Shown here piece by piece: positions 39,279 to 50,740 of a DNA stretch of 64,000 nucleotides. The notes beneath the pieces were generated by a model that was given only the letters and a program-made list of their open reading frames with translations, did not search any database and had not been told where the DNA came from. A program made the position numbers and the translations under genes. Every line of letters begins with the position of its first letter. Position 1 is the first letter of the stretch. The stretch comes from Gymnopus androsaceus JB14 (taxonomy: Eukaryota; Basidiomycota; Agaricomycetes; Agaricales; Omphalotaceae). The stretch spans positions 1-64,000 of the forward strand of contig ML769466.1 in NCBI GenBank assembly GCA_009733575.1. The letters run 5' to 3'.

Positions 39279-40340
39279 TTAAATGCGCGTACGCCAGTTG
39301 TTCGAAGAGTCCAGTACCAGCATAACCTTTGCAACACGAGGCTTGGTGGCAGCACGAGGGAAGGCCTGGCGTTGACTCCCTGTAGTCGAAGCAGCAGAGG
39401 CAGGACTATTGCGGGATTTGGTAGCTGTGGCTACAGGCTTCACAGCGCCTAGCATGACACCGCCGGTCATAACAGAGGTTTGACCGCCCTGATATTTGTA
39501 CTGACAGACATCGGCTTTGCTCTTATCAACCATGGCATGAGCGAGGCGGCGCTGAGAGCGAGAGAGATGTTGAGTAGGGTGCTGAGGGATAGAAACAGGA
39601 GCCCTCCAAGCAATCAAATTGTTAGGTTTTTCGACAATAAGAGGAAGGTCGGCAGATTTTGAAATCGGGGAGGATGTCGATGAGACAGAGCTCATCGATT
39701 CCGTAGAAGACATATCTGAGAATAGAGAGGATGAAGTGGTCGATTCAGTGTCGGATTCCGAGTCGGAGATGTCATCAGCATCATCGGAGAACTGGCGAGA
39801 AAGGCAAGTAGTGGCGAGGAGAGTGGGTGGCACGATAGACTTGGCAGACTGCTCAGCAGAAGAGCTGCGAGCTCGAGCAGAGTCTAGCATCGCCTTCAAC
39901 TTCAAAGCTATAGGCGACTCGTCGTTCTCGCTCTGGCTCTGAGTTTGGATTTTCATTCTGGAAATGGCAGGAACTTCGATAGGCTCCTCGGACCAAATGG
40001 TGACAGCATCGCCGACTTCGCCAACGCGAACACTCAGCCTGTTTGGCATAACACAAAGGTACAACGTCTGTCCACCTAAAGCATGGATCCATTGTGGCCA
40101 TGAAACGCCGGATTGGAGGCAAGCAGCGTAGATGGGTGTAGGAGGTAGGGATGCAGATGAAAGGAGCAAGGTAAAGGGAGAAAGAGATGTCTCGGTGAGA
40201 AATTGCGATGCCAAGTTCCCGTGTAGAGAGATTTGCAGCTGCAGAACAGTCTGGGCTGGATAAACAGCGACCAAAGGACGTGTAAGGTACGCCACGAGTT
40301 GATAGAGAGAAGTAGAAGCAGAGTTCATGGAAGCGAGCAT
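39279..40340 (-). CDS. BTG/Tob-like antiproliferative-domain protein
   Basis: A single exon of 353 residues starting MLASMNSAST. Residues ~10-125 resemble the BTG/Tob domain: QLVAYLTRPL (start of the domain helix), PFTLLLSSASLPPTPIYAACLQSG (as in the GYRCIRI..DP..A...SG block), then LYLCVMPNRLSVRVGEVGDAV, matching the WVDP.EVS.RIGE.G signature. The rest is disordered and Ser/Asp-rich, with TESTTSSSLFSDMSSTES, and ends in a basic region (RSQRRLAHAM, then GGVMLGAVKP). BTG/Tob proteins bind the Caf1/Pop2 deadenylase and promote mRNA decay; fungal members are less studied. The assignment rests on the second motif block, so it is moderately sure. Transcription runs away from the decarboxylase remnant. 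Confidence 0.65.
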   Translation of the reverse strand: MLASMNSASTSLYQLVAYLTRPLVAVYPAQTVLQLQISLHGNLASQFLTETSLSPFTLLLSSASLPPTPIYAACLQSGVSWPQWIHALGGQTLYLCVMPNRLSVRVGEVGDAVTIWSEEPIEVPAISRMKIQTQSQSENDESPIALKLKAMLDSARARSSSAEQSAKSIVPPTLLATTCLSRQFSDDADDISDSESDTESTTSSSLFSDMSSTESMSSVSSTSSPISKSADLPLIVEKPNNLIAWRAPVSIPQHPTQHLSRSQRRLAHAMVDKSKADVCQYKYQGGQTSVMTGGVMLGAVKPVATATKSRNSPASAASTTGSQRQAFPRAATKPRVAKVMLVLDSSNNWRTRI

Positions 40341-41883
40341 TGTGATGTGATTCGTGAGTGGATGGGAGTTGGCTATCGCTCTGCGATGAAATGAGTCGTA
40401 AATCTATGAGGAAAAAATCAGAAAGTGCAAGCGGAAAATACGATATCAATACCAACCAGAGATGCGTTAAGAGATAACCAAGTAAGGATACAGAGACGAG
40501 ATGCGAACGACGTAGAGAACAAACTGAAGTAGATTGAAGAGAGAGCAGACACCAGACCAGAAGGCAGATGAGATGGGTTTCTGTGGCCTACATCCAAGGG
40601 CTTTTATACGGATAATCCCCAAATGTCGAACAATGTTAATACAAAGGTTATTATAATAAAGAATTCATTCCGCATTGTAAATTCAAGCATTGTTGAAAGA
40701 ACAATGGAACCTATTTGGGGTTGCCGTACAATGTTTGGCTAGTTACGAGCAGCTGTTTGTAGAGCAAAGGGCGGCCATTTCCAAAGCAGTTAAAGACCCT
40801 CGCATACTGAAGAGACGAGCTCGCTGGGCTCGTCGCAGAGCTTGGAGTACCGCAAACAAATTACCGCCCATTGAAGTTGTAGCGGCAGGCGTCCAAATAG
40901 AAGCATATGGCGCTTATTCTCTTTACGTGCGTATTTCCTTCCCGCACCTCCGCAAAGAACAAGGAACGGTAAAATGACAGGGATCATGACGCTGCTTGGC
41001 TTAGCTGCCAGTCTGTGCCTCGAAATCCTTTGTCATTTGCTGAAGATGATGCTGCAATCCTACAATCATATGTCTACTCGCCGTCGTTTGGACGACGCGT
41101 AGGAAGCTTGAAAGGGGAGAAAGGTATGCAGTAGCACGCCAGTTGACCTCCCTCTCCTTGTTTTTTTTGTTAACTTTGTATTCGATACATTCGCGGCCGA
41201 TTCAGAAAGTCTCTAGGTTTTCTCCTTCCGCTACTTCTCTTCCCATAGCATGGCTGTCTCCACATATGAAATCGTGAGAGTGGTCAAAGCTGTACCTATC
41301 GTCCTTATTTAGATGGCCGATTAATCAAATCGTGACGCCAAGATACAGACAGACACGCGTCGTCAGAGGAGTCCGTTACCCAGTGACGCTGGCAGATGAA
41401 TGAAATAACGATAATTAATAAATTAAATCAAAGAAAGAAAGAAAGGTTTTCAATTGCATCCAAGGTGTCGATGTCGATGTTGGTGTAAGTGTCGGTATCA
41501 TATGCATCATCACAAGAGAAAAAGACACAAAAAGAACAGAAAAGAAGGTGGTAATGAAGGAATTATCAACAATATCTAAGTACATAGCGTCCAGTTATTT
41601 AAAATGAAAAAATAGACTACGTATGTACGCGTATGCTTTGGTAAAGTAATACTACTATACTACGAAGTATATACGAGAAGTCTAGGAGAGTCCGTAACAG
41701 CAGTCAAGAACATACATGAAACAATTGCAAGTAGCACCCCGCGCAACACGCAACACGCAAACGTCAAGTCAAGTATCCCGCGCAGCGGGGGTGGTCGGTA
41801 CCGGTAGCGACTGCGACTGATGATACTAGTGGTACCACTACCGCATTATGCGTAGCGTACCACACCCTGCATTGGCAAGGCTA
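40341..41883. other. No convincing gene
   Basis: A 95-codon plus-strand frame at 40690-40977 (basic middle RRARWARRRAW) has no recognised family. The rest, 41000-41880, is spacer and the probable 3' UTR of TVP38 copy 5. Confidence 0.4.
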
Positions 41884-44146
41884 TCATATATAACCAGGCG
41901 GTGGCAGACTATCCGAACTCGCCATAGCGGTATGATACGTGGCGTCTGTAGGTTCATACGAATGCTGATACGACTGCTGGTTGTACGGCTGCGACTGGAG
42001 CTGGGGTGAAGCGTACTGCGTCGGTGTACCGGGACCGACGATAGGCGAATGCATCCCAGCCCCGGAAACGACTGGACTCGGACTCATCGCAGGGTTATAA
42101 GACACAAACTGCGCCTGCGTAGGCGTTTGCACTTGTACGACTTGTGGTGGTGGTTGAGATTGAGGTTGATATGAATGGGTATATGGGAAAGGAGAGGAGG
42201 GGGTTGTCATTTGGTGTTGGTATGGAATTTGGTTTTGGGTTTGGGACAGGGATGGAGATTGGGGCTGGGGCTGGTACGGAGTTTGGTGTTGGTATGGTGA
42301 AGAAAATTGCGGTTGCGATTGCTGGGGTATCGGCTTCGAAATCGCATCAGGAGACTGCGTCTGCGTTCGCGGAAAAGTCGGTGGTACAGGTACACCAGGC
42401 GGAGCTCCAAGCGCCACCTCATCCGAAGAATCCGAAGCTTGCCTCGTCGGTGCGTAGTTGTAACTCGCTCCCGCATGTCCCACTAAATCTTCCTCCGACT
42501 CCGACTCCGAACCTGCTCGCCCTCCGAGTCCATACCGATTATCAGGCTCATACCGATGTTGAGGTTTCGGTGCATACACAATACTACCATTACCAGAGGC
42601 GGAGGAGCTCTGATACTCTGAACTAAAAGGATACGGCTGTCCTCCAAACTGCGTCTTCTTCGCAGTAAGCGGGATATTCGATTCAGAAGAGTTCGGGTTG
42701 TACATATCTGAGGAGCTGAAGCTGGGAGTGCTGTATACGCCGTTGCCGTTGCCGTTTTCGCTCATTTTGGCTTGACTGAATAAAAGGTAAGTATACAGTA
42801 TGTGCAACTAAATTGGATGGCACGTACCGAGCCTTTCTCCTATCATAGATGACTCTCGGCTTGGCTTGGTCCATCTTGCGCAGGATGTACCAGCATGCCG
42901 CTATGGTGACTAGTCTACAAAGAATATAACATCCTCGTTAGCATGCATATCCCTCACCAAAAAAAAGCCAACTCACATAGTAACTGCCACTACCCCATCC
43001 GAAATCAACTTTTGCTTGGTCGTCTCCTGCCCCGATGCTTCGCCCAAAATGACTCCCAAATACACCGTAATAAACTGTTTGGGAGAAGAGAGTATAGCGG
43101 CGATCGAAAAGACAAAGATGTTCATTCCGCATGTGGAGAATATCGCGGTGGTAACTATGAATGAAAATGGAAGTGAGCATGCATGTATTGCGGATCGCAA
43201 AAGGAAAGGAAAACGTACAGTGGCCGGGAATAGCAGACAACCTCGCAATAAGCGCAATTTTGAAGCCTCCTTCGCGGACAACTTTGGCTAGACAAGCGTA
43301 GTACATCTTGGTCTTTTCCATCTTTGCGCCACGGGCACGACAACAATATTTAAAGGCACTGCAAGGAAGGAAAGGTTGTTATGCCAATAAACAAAAGTAA
43401 GGGCAAGGCGAAACGTACTAGAAGTTGCCTACTTCTCCAAGGAATGACCCAGCTGCTACGATGGCAAAGCCTATCCAAAGACCCCAGACAAGGCCACAAA
43501 GAATAGCGACGATTTCGTGACCGAAAAGCTAAAGGGGGAGGAGAAAGGAATCAGCGTCAGAAGATGGTGCAAAAGGGATGGATGTACCGGAGGGAAGGAT
43601 AGAACGAAGAGAATCCCGATAGGTACAAGCCAGCCGAATTTCAGTCTAGGAGAATCGTGTTAGTTGGATGACGGGAAGAAAAATGCGGTGAAACGTACCG
43701 TTTAAGGAGCTGTGTGGCAGGAGTAAGCCAGGTAACGATTTGGTCGTGAAATATGGTGATCAGAGTGGTGAGGATGACGATGAAGAGGCCGGCGACATAG
43801 TACCCTGTAAACGGTCGCTTCAGCAAGCAGTATAAAGAAACACCACGCTACGCTACGCACAAAGCCATTGCCTGCGAATCCAAAAGCGCCAATTCATCAA
43901 CGACTTGAAGTCAATCGCACCGGTCGAAAGCTCCTTGGCCTCACTAGGCGTAGGACTCGGGGTCCGGTTCAAGCCAACCCGATGATTGTCGAATTGTACA
44001 TTTACTGGACCTGAACCGGGATAGTCGAATGGCGTCTGAGATGGCTTTGGGTTGTTTGCAGGAGGATACTGCTGATTCCAGTACTGCTGAGCATGGGATG
44101 GTTGGTCGTAAGACAGATTCTGAGCTTGGTAATTTGAGGAAGACAT
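41884..44146 (-). CDS. TVP38/TMEM64 family membrane protein with long C-terminal tail, copy 5
   Basis: Starts MSSSNYQAQNLSYDQ at 44146. The N-terminus has LNRTPSPTPSEAKELSTG, then IDFKSLMNWRFWIRRQWL. The membrane core reads YYVAGLFIVILTTLITIF, FGWLVPIGILFVLSFPP, LFGHEIVAILCGLVWGLWIGF, GSFLGEVGNF, CLAKVVREGGFKIALIARLS, TTAIFSTCGMNIF and SSPKQFITVYLGVILGE. After VIYDRRKAR it adds about 290 residues rich in Ser, Gln, Pro and Tyr (polar, probably disordered), which the short paralogues lack. All exons join in frame. It lies on the opposite strand, 13 kb from the tandem set, and is the most divergent copy, so it may be the ancestral housekeeping TVP38. Predicted Golgi/ER multi-pass protein. Confidence 0.88.
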
Positions 44147-45034
44147 TTAATTATGTCCAGCACGGCGTATGTAGTTGGATCGTCACTGAATGGTTATGTT
44201 TGCTGTATCGTTATATGAGGTTTCGCCGGCGAGAAGGGTATAAAATATAAAGCAGAGTGGACAAATGGTGGATGGAAGCAACAAGAAACGAAACAGTCGT
44301 TGCGCCAAGGCTCGTGCGAAATTTCATACAACATAGCCTTCAACTATTGCTTAGCCTTTTTTTTGTCTTTTAACTCTTTATACTCTAATGGTCTTGTCCG
44401 ACACCACCGTTTACTGTGCTCACGGCTTATTATACTCCGTCTCTCACTATCTTAGGCCTTTCTCTCCGTTTGACCAAGCTCAAGTAGAAGAAATTTAGAG
44501 CAGATCAGGCCAAGAGCAACGCACCACCATTCAATTATCATATGAATTCTCCTATTACATACGGTCGTGAACGTCAGTCAGACCGCTTTCTTCTCATCCC
44601 GGAGATAGGCGAAGATGTGGAAGGGATTCCTGCTGCTAAACATCTTTATATGTACCTACCTCACCACCCTTATTCCACTATCACTCCTACAGGCTATCAG
44701 TGTTCGATAGGTAGCACAATCTCACGCCGAGCGAAAGCAGCCCTGATGATCCTGTCTTACTGTAACAGCGCTCATCGGTGATTCTATCAATACATAGCGC
44801 TCATCCCTTTCCAACTCGTCGCGTAAGCTTGCTCTACGTTACCTTGCATGCGCTCTTACACTCCTTCCAACCTTACAAGGCTATTCACCATCTCGGTTCC
44901 TCTCACCTTCCTTCTCTGCAGGACCAATCCAGGCTGCATCGTCCAGTCTTTCCACCTTTCATCGATTTCTCTCTGCAGAAGATGGGTCCCTGTATAGTTC
45001 GCATTACAAGATCTACAAACGTCAGCGCCGTTTG
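44147..45034. other. No gene recognised
   Basis: Upstream region of TVP38 copy 5 and spacer to the duplicated block. Short frames at 44542-44781 and 44778-45092 have no recognised content. Confidence 0.45.
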
Positions 45035-45570
45035 TTTGTTCAAGAGGTCTTCTCTCTCTCTCTCCTGCCAATCCAACGCAATCCCTCCCTAAGCTTTCCA
45101 CAATCCACAAAGGCCGAATCCTGCAAGAAAGCTACTCCTTCCATCTTCCGTCAAAATCTATCTGTTCAAGCGAAGCACTTCGTCGAATCTCACGATGAAG
45201 TGCTGAAGGCTCAGACTCAGAGACGAGGTTGCCGATCGATTGATGGAGTATTTGGACATAATTCCAGTGAATTGAGCCGCATATAAACTGACTTGCTTTG
45301 TCCCTCTGTACCTCCTCCATCATGATCACTATCCTCCCCCTCCCTACATCCTCCCTCCCTCCCAACAGCCCGAAACTCATCCGCGGGCAGCGGGTCAAAG
45401 CACCCAGTCGACAAAAAGCCGCAACACTCAAATCATCTAGGTTCGCCACGATGATCTTACATTTACAAAATGGTTCAAGGCAGGCTGGAGTGCATTAAAG
45501 CAAGTTGAGCGGACTCGGAGGATGGCGCTAGCGCTGCAGCGCACGGGGTGAAGGTTAATGTTAAGGATTA
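45035..45570 (+). pseudogene. Rpn9 3' fragment, strongly decayed
   Basis: Aligns with 3612-4105 of the other Rpn9 pseudogene: an intron end, CCTGCAAGAAA..CTCCTTCC, the GAGACGAGGTTGCCGATYGATTG region, and CTCATCCGCGG near 45378. Several deletions destroy the frame. It marks the left boundary of the second copy of the duplicated block. Confidence 0.7.
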
Positions 45571-45727
45571 ATGTTCTCACTGAGCAGTGTACTGGATGCA
45601 TTCTGAACGTGTTTTTTGGATTACTGTCTGTCCCTTGATACGTAAATTGATACTGCGCATTCGAGGCAACGCTCGACTAGAAAAAGTGAAGACGAAGAAA
45701 AAAAGCCAGAACTAAACGATTATATAT

Positions 45728-45825
45728 GGGGCGAATCCGGATTCGAACCGAAGACCCCCTGCAATGAGCCGGATATATGTAAATCTATACCCAAAGCAGG
45801 TATCATACCTCTAGACCATACGCCC
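45728..45825 (-). tRNA. tRNA-Pro(UGG) with intron
   Basis: Minus strand, 98 bases including an intron of about 26 bases just 3' of the anticodon. The acceptor stem GGGCGTA pairs with TTCGCCC, with the U-U mismatch also present in yeast tRNA-Pro. The D-arm is GGTCTAGAGGTATGATACC-like. The anticodon stem CCTGC/GCAGG encloses TTTGGG (anticodon UGG). The T-arm TTCGGTTCGAATCCGGA pairs fully, and the discriminator is C. It supplies proline codons CCN by wobble. It sits between the Rpn9 fragment and the NLR copy, as does its decayed twin at 4262-4354. Confidence 0.9.
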
Positions 45826-46269
45826 ATACTTGTAGCACTCAAATACAACATATAAACTAGAATACTTACTCTACAGTGGACAAAGAGAACAGGCCCGATG
45901 ATGAACAGATAGGCAAGTTACCAGGTAAGAGAAGGGAATGGGCAGGAGATATTTTTAAATAAAAAATATGTTCTTGTGTATACAACTGGAACATGAAGAA
46001 AAATAACTAAACATAACTGCAATGAACAGAATCACAACCCCAATGCTTGTTAATTTACCTAGTGATTTAAAAAGTACGGAGAGTACTTGAAGAGTCAAAG
46101 ACAGTATCAACAGCCTTATTGTCTTGGTCAAGATGCAGGACGGTCAGTGTTGCATTGCATCTGAACATGAGGTGAGGTTAATAGCAAAGAAAGAATGGTA
46201 AGTTAAATTCAAAGCACAAATGTTTTTCTTTTTCTGATTTGGTGTGTCTTAACAGGATTTCTTTTGCAT

Positions 46270-47146
46270 TGGTGGGCCGCTGGGAGGTAAACTATGAGTC
46301 TATGATATTATTTTCACTACATTGTACTTGTACAATGAGCCTGTCAATATTACAGAAGCAAACCCAGAAGCGAAAAATACCCAGAAGCGAAATATTTGAT
46401 ATTTGAGTCATATAGATTGTGTTTTAGGATGTGGTTTTTTTTATACAACCTCTAGAAGGGTTTCTGGACATGATTAGCATAGCTTAGATATAATAAATCC
46501 ATTATAATATGATCATATATGAACACTATGCCAAAAATGCGATTTTTCTCAGTTTTTGAAATATTATGAATTGTACCATGAAATCTGTGGTATTTTTGGG
46601 TATACAATAGATTCAATCTACTCTATGAGCATGGAAAGCCATGCTACAAGCAATCCCAAAGGGATGCGGATATGTAGAGGCCCAATTAGCCCAAAGTTTC
46701 GCTTCTGGGTTTTTGGCAGGTTTTGGCAGCAAAAGATAAATTAAAATATGATGCCATTTTTAGGCCCTCAAAAATTCTGATAAAATCAGATCGTAATCCT
46801 CGCATATTATAGGACCTATAGAAAAAAAAGAATCAAGAGAAACCATGCAAAACTGCCCTGAATATATCAATTTCCTTAGAATGTTTCGCTTCTGGGTTTG
46901 CTTCTGTATATGATTTCTATGATTATTTGTATGTCTTGCAAACCAGGGAAATAATTCAAGATTTAGTATTACTTAAATAGAACTCTGACAGATGATATTT
47001 CTATGAAATCCACAGTGCTCTATAGCATTTCATAGCATTGCACAGTTCTGGGCAGAGCATACTTACCCATGCTATGAGCCCTATAAGCTCTATGGATAAT
47101 GTACAGAGCTTAACAGTTCTGTGCAGAATACTAGGTTTTGCTGATG
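46270..47146. mobile_element. Truncated relative of element A (CATAGC words)
   Basis: The right end GTTTTGCTGATG at 47146 and subterminal CATAGC/CTATGA words (47020-47100) match element A, as does interior sequence around 46310-46340 (CTACATTGTACT). No matching left terminus was found, so it is 5'-truncated. It carries a nested Tc1/mariner-like MITE. It lies in the extra sequence that separates tRNA-Pro from the second NLR copy and is absent from the first block. Confidence 0.65.
46353..46906. mobile_element. TA-flanked MITE (Tc1/mariner-like)
   Basis: Length 554 bp. The ends form a 22-bp inverted repeat beginning CAGAAGCAAACCCAGAAGCG, flanked by TA on both sides (46351-46352 and 46907-46908). 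Element A has uninterrupted sequence at the matching place. Further CCCAGAAGCGAAA words lie inside both ends. The TA duplication suggests a Tc1/mariner-type transposase in trans. Confidence 0.75.
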
Positions 47147-47543
47147 AAGAATAAGTAGAAAATAGATATCATTTATATATAAGGTCACAGTAACTAACTA
47201 AAAAGATCACAGCTGAGCCTAAATGCCCCAAAAGTAAGAACAGGAAAAAGAGGAGAAAGAGAGAGCTAATATGGATATCATGAGGTAACATGACAAGTTT
47301 AAGCTACCATAATACAGGGAACCAGACTAGATGAAATGAGAAAAAAAATAACATACCATAATGCCACTTGAACTTCAAGTTTTCCCAAATCATAGTACAA
47401 AATAAACTGAAAAATTGGTGTGTAATGCTACTATATGTAATGCTACTGTAACTGTGAACTAGGCAAATTTCAAAGATTGACTGTAACACATAATACTGAG
47501 CAAACTTATATTTCAGACTCTGCAGTAATTCAAACCTTGCAGT

Positions 47544-50500
47544 TCAAGTAGGGGACATTGACAGGTTTGGTGCAGGTTGAGATCTCTTCCAAATCTTCAA
47601 CTTGCTGGATGATTTGAGCGAAAATTGCTTCAACCTTGAGCCATAACCCATTTTTTGGGCAACTATGATTTGAGGTTCATGCACTGACCTGGTATAAGAC
47701 TGCTCCTCAGGCAAATTCATTTGAATCAAACTGATTTTCTTCATTTTTTCCTGAAGCTGCTGAGCTGCATCCAGATTGCCTTGATCTTGATATGCCAAAG
47801 CAAGATTGCTCATTGAATTCAATGTACTAGGATGATGCTCTCCAAGCACTACCTTGAACTGTGCAAGAACTTGCTCCTTGAAGCTGCTGAGCTGCATCCA
47901 GATTGCCTTGGTACTCGATATGTACAAGCAAGATTGTTCATTGAATTCAATGTATCAGGATGGTGCTCTCCAAGCACTGCCTTGCGCTGTGCAAGAACTT
48001 GCTTCTCAAGCTGCTGAGCTGCATCCAGATTGCCTTGGTCTTGATATATCACAGCAAGATTGCCCATTGAACTCAATGTATGAGGATGGTGCTTTCCAAG
48101 CACCACCTTGCACTGTGCAAGGACTTGCTCCTGAAGCTGCTGAGCTGCATCCAGATTGCCTTGGTCTCGATATGTACAAGCAAGATTGTTCATTGAATTC
48201 AATGTATCAGGATGGTGCTCTCCAAGCACTGCCTTGCGCTGTGCAAGGGCTTGCTCCTGAAGCTGCTGAGCTGCATCCAGATTGCCTTGGTATTGATATG
48301 TCAAAGCAAGATTGCTCATTGAATTCAATGTACTAGGATGGTGCTCTTGAAGCACTGCCTTGCGCTGTGCAAGGACTTGCTCCTGAAGCTCTTGAGCTGC
48401 ATCCAGATTGCCTTGCTTTTGATATGTCATAGCAAGATGGCTCATTGAAGTCAATGTATCAGGATGATGCTCTCCAAGCACCACCTTGCAGTGTGCAAGA
48501 TTTTGCTTCTGAAGCTGCTGAGCTGCATCCAGATTGCCTTGGTATTGATATGTCAAAGCAAGATTGCACTTTGAAGTCAATGTATCAGGATGATGCTCTC
48601 CAAGCACCGCCTTGCGCTGTGCAAAGACCTCCCTAACCAGCATCTCACATTTGGCCCACAATCCACCATCCCGGAGAATTATTGATAGGGAAATCTTTAC
48701 ATGGACAGTAGGCACCTCCTCAACCTGAATCGAACTGGCCTGGACCATCAGCTGATGACGAAATCTGTAGTCATCAATTGATTCTCCAAGTGGAGTAGCC
48801 CGTCCAAGCAGTAATAATGCTGTCTGCCTCATATGCTCCTGATTTACAGTAGTTTCCCTGGCACATTTTTGTATGACTGGGTGAAATGCCAATGATTTTT
48901 TGACATCTTCATAGGAGGCCAGAGATAATTGACATAGCTCAACTACACTGTCTTCCCATGACTCTTTCTCTACAAACAGGGACAAGAACTCCTCCATTGC
49001 CCCTATAGCTTCAGTTGGAGGATTCACATCAACAGAACTAGTATCACTGCCAGTAAAGGCAGCTGCACGAGTAAATATCTCAATAGGAATAGCAGCTGGA
49101 TTCAGATATGCACACATTTGCATCAAATATTTAGTTGAATAGTGAAGCTTGCTGAAGCTTAGTTGACATGCATCAAATGCAGTAAGTTTGTATGCATCCA
49201 GTGATCTTGTTTCATACTTCAGTATCTTGGTCAAATGTGTCAAATAATTTCCCAGGTTACAAGTTGGGGTTACACCAATATATGCACCAGCTGTTGAAAC
49301 AGCAAGAGCATGACATCCAAAAGCATCAACAATCCTGGCAGCAAGATTCCGGTTTTTTTTGGAGTTCTCATCATGAGAATGCTTTAAGAGCAACTCAACA
49401 GCATCTTCCCTCTTCAGATCACTGAGGTCAATGTGACATTCTGGAGATGCCATTTGCAATGTCTCTTTCAGGCGGCTTGTGACAATTACATTGCCATGGT
49501 TGCAACTGGGAATGTAATCCTTGAGAATGACCTGTTTGTCATCTGCATTGTCAAAAATGCAAAGCCAATTTTCTTTTCTTTTTCCCAGGAAGTCCCGGAC
49601 ATTTTTCACTTCTTCACCAACACCTGAAGCTGTTCCAAGCTCTTTAAAATTGGCAGCAAGAATGTCATTGGAGCCAGCATCAAAGAACCAAATATTGGAA
49701 AATCTGTAGAAATATTTAAGTATCAAAGTTCAGTGTTCTGACTGGTTGATTTTTCTAACCTAGAAATGTTTCTGGAAACAAATTGGAGAATGATTTGGGT
49801 TTTCCCAGTGCCCCCATTTGCCACAAGAGTTGTAGCCCGCTGTCTTGGCTCAAGGGCTTTCTCAATGGAACTTAACACCTTCTGCATTTCTTGCTTAGTG
49901 GCACCATCAGGAAGTTGAAATTTACAAGCAGTAAATGAAGCCAACTTGCAAATAGCTGGCTCTGTGCTTGCCACAAGGATAGGAGAGTCAGGGAAATTAG
50001 GAATATGATCTTCCACTACTGAGCTATTTGCATTTTCCAGCACCAAAAGGAATTTAGTTGGAAAAGCCTGCTCTCTGATCTTGGCTGCAAGTGATGCATT
50101 TAAAGCCTGAGGAGAACTTGCATCCAAAAAGACACATGTGCTTCAAGACCAGGTAAGTTAATGCATATCTTATCCATAAAATCTAACTCACTACTTGACA
50201 TGAAGTTTTGACCTAATTTGGCTGATTACAAAATCATGTATCACCTCTGCATTTGTACTCCAAAGAGTCATTAGTGGTTCTGAAGATATTTTTGAAAGTT
50301 TCTTCAATGCATCCTCACGTCCCACAAAGTATTGACTAGGAGCAGGGCACTTGAGAATATCTGAAAGCAAAATTGGCTGATCTGATTGATTTTCTTTTGT
50401 AACATTCAATATTCAAAAATCAAAAATTAATAGAGTTTAAATACCTTGGTTTGCATCTTGAGTCAAATGAGCTCCATGATATGTAACATTAGCATCACCA

Positions 50501-50626
50501 GTGGTGAAGACAGAATTGTAGATTTGAGAGTTTGAGGCATGAGATAGTATTTGGCCGCTATGAATAAATGGCCAAATCAATGAATAATTGCTTTTGCATA
50601 GATTGGTTAACTTACGATGAACCCAT
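47544..50626 (-). pseudogene. NB-ARC/TPR NLR, second copy, frameshifted in the last repeats
   Basis: Parallel to the copy at 4735-7806, with the same five-exon layout, starting MGSS at 50626. It keeps PSQYFVGRE, GGTGKTQI (Walker A), WLCIFDNADD and GNVIVTSR. Seven TPR units follow. Two single-base insertions, near 47913 (GGTACTCGATATG against GGTCTCGATATG) and near 47876 (GCTCCTTGAAG), shift the frame in units six and seven, so the protein would stop in unit six after TYRVPRQSG. The seventh unit and the Ser-rich tail survive out of frame. Either this is a recent null allele or a shortened protein is still made. Amino-acid changes are concentrated in the TPR units (for example K/R, C/R and D/H/S positions), as expected for a recognition surface. 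Confidence 0.82.
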
Positions 50627-50740
50627 TACAAAATAGGTAGGTGGGTAGGTGGGTAAATGGAACAAAATTTCTGACAGCCTTATATACCTCAAGTTCAGGA
50701 ACCATCTGACAGACTGATGTTCCTCCTGGTGTGTTACATT

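Noticed and set aside
42144..42626. 160-codon plus-strand frame inside the TVP38 copy 5 tail
   Set aside because: Antisense shadow of the Gln/Pro-rich C-terminal tail.
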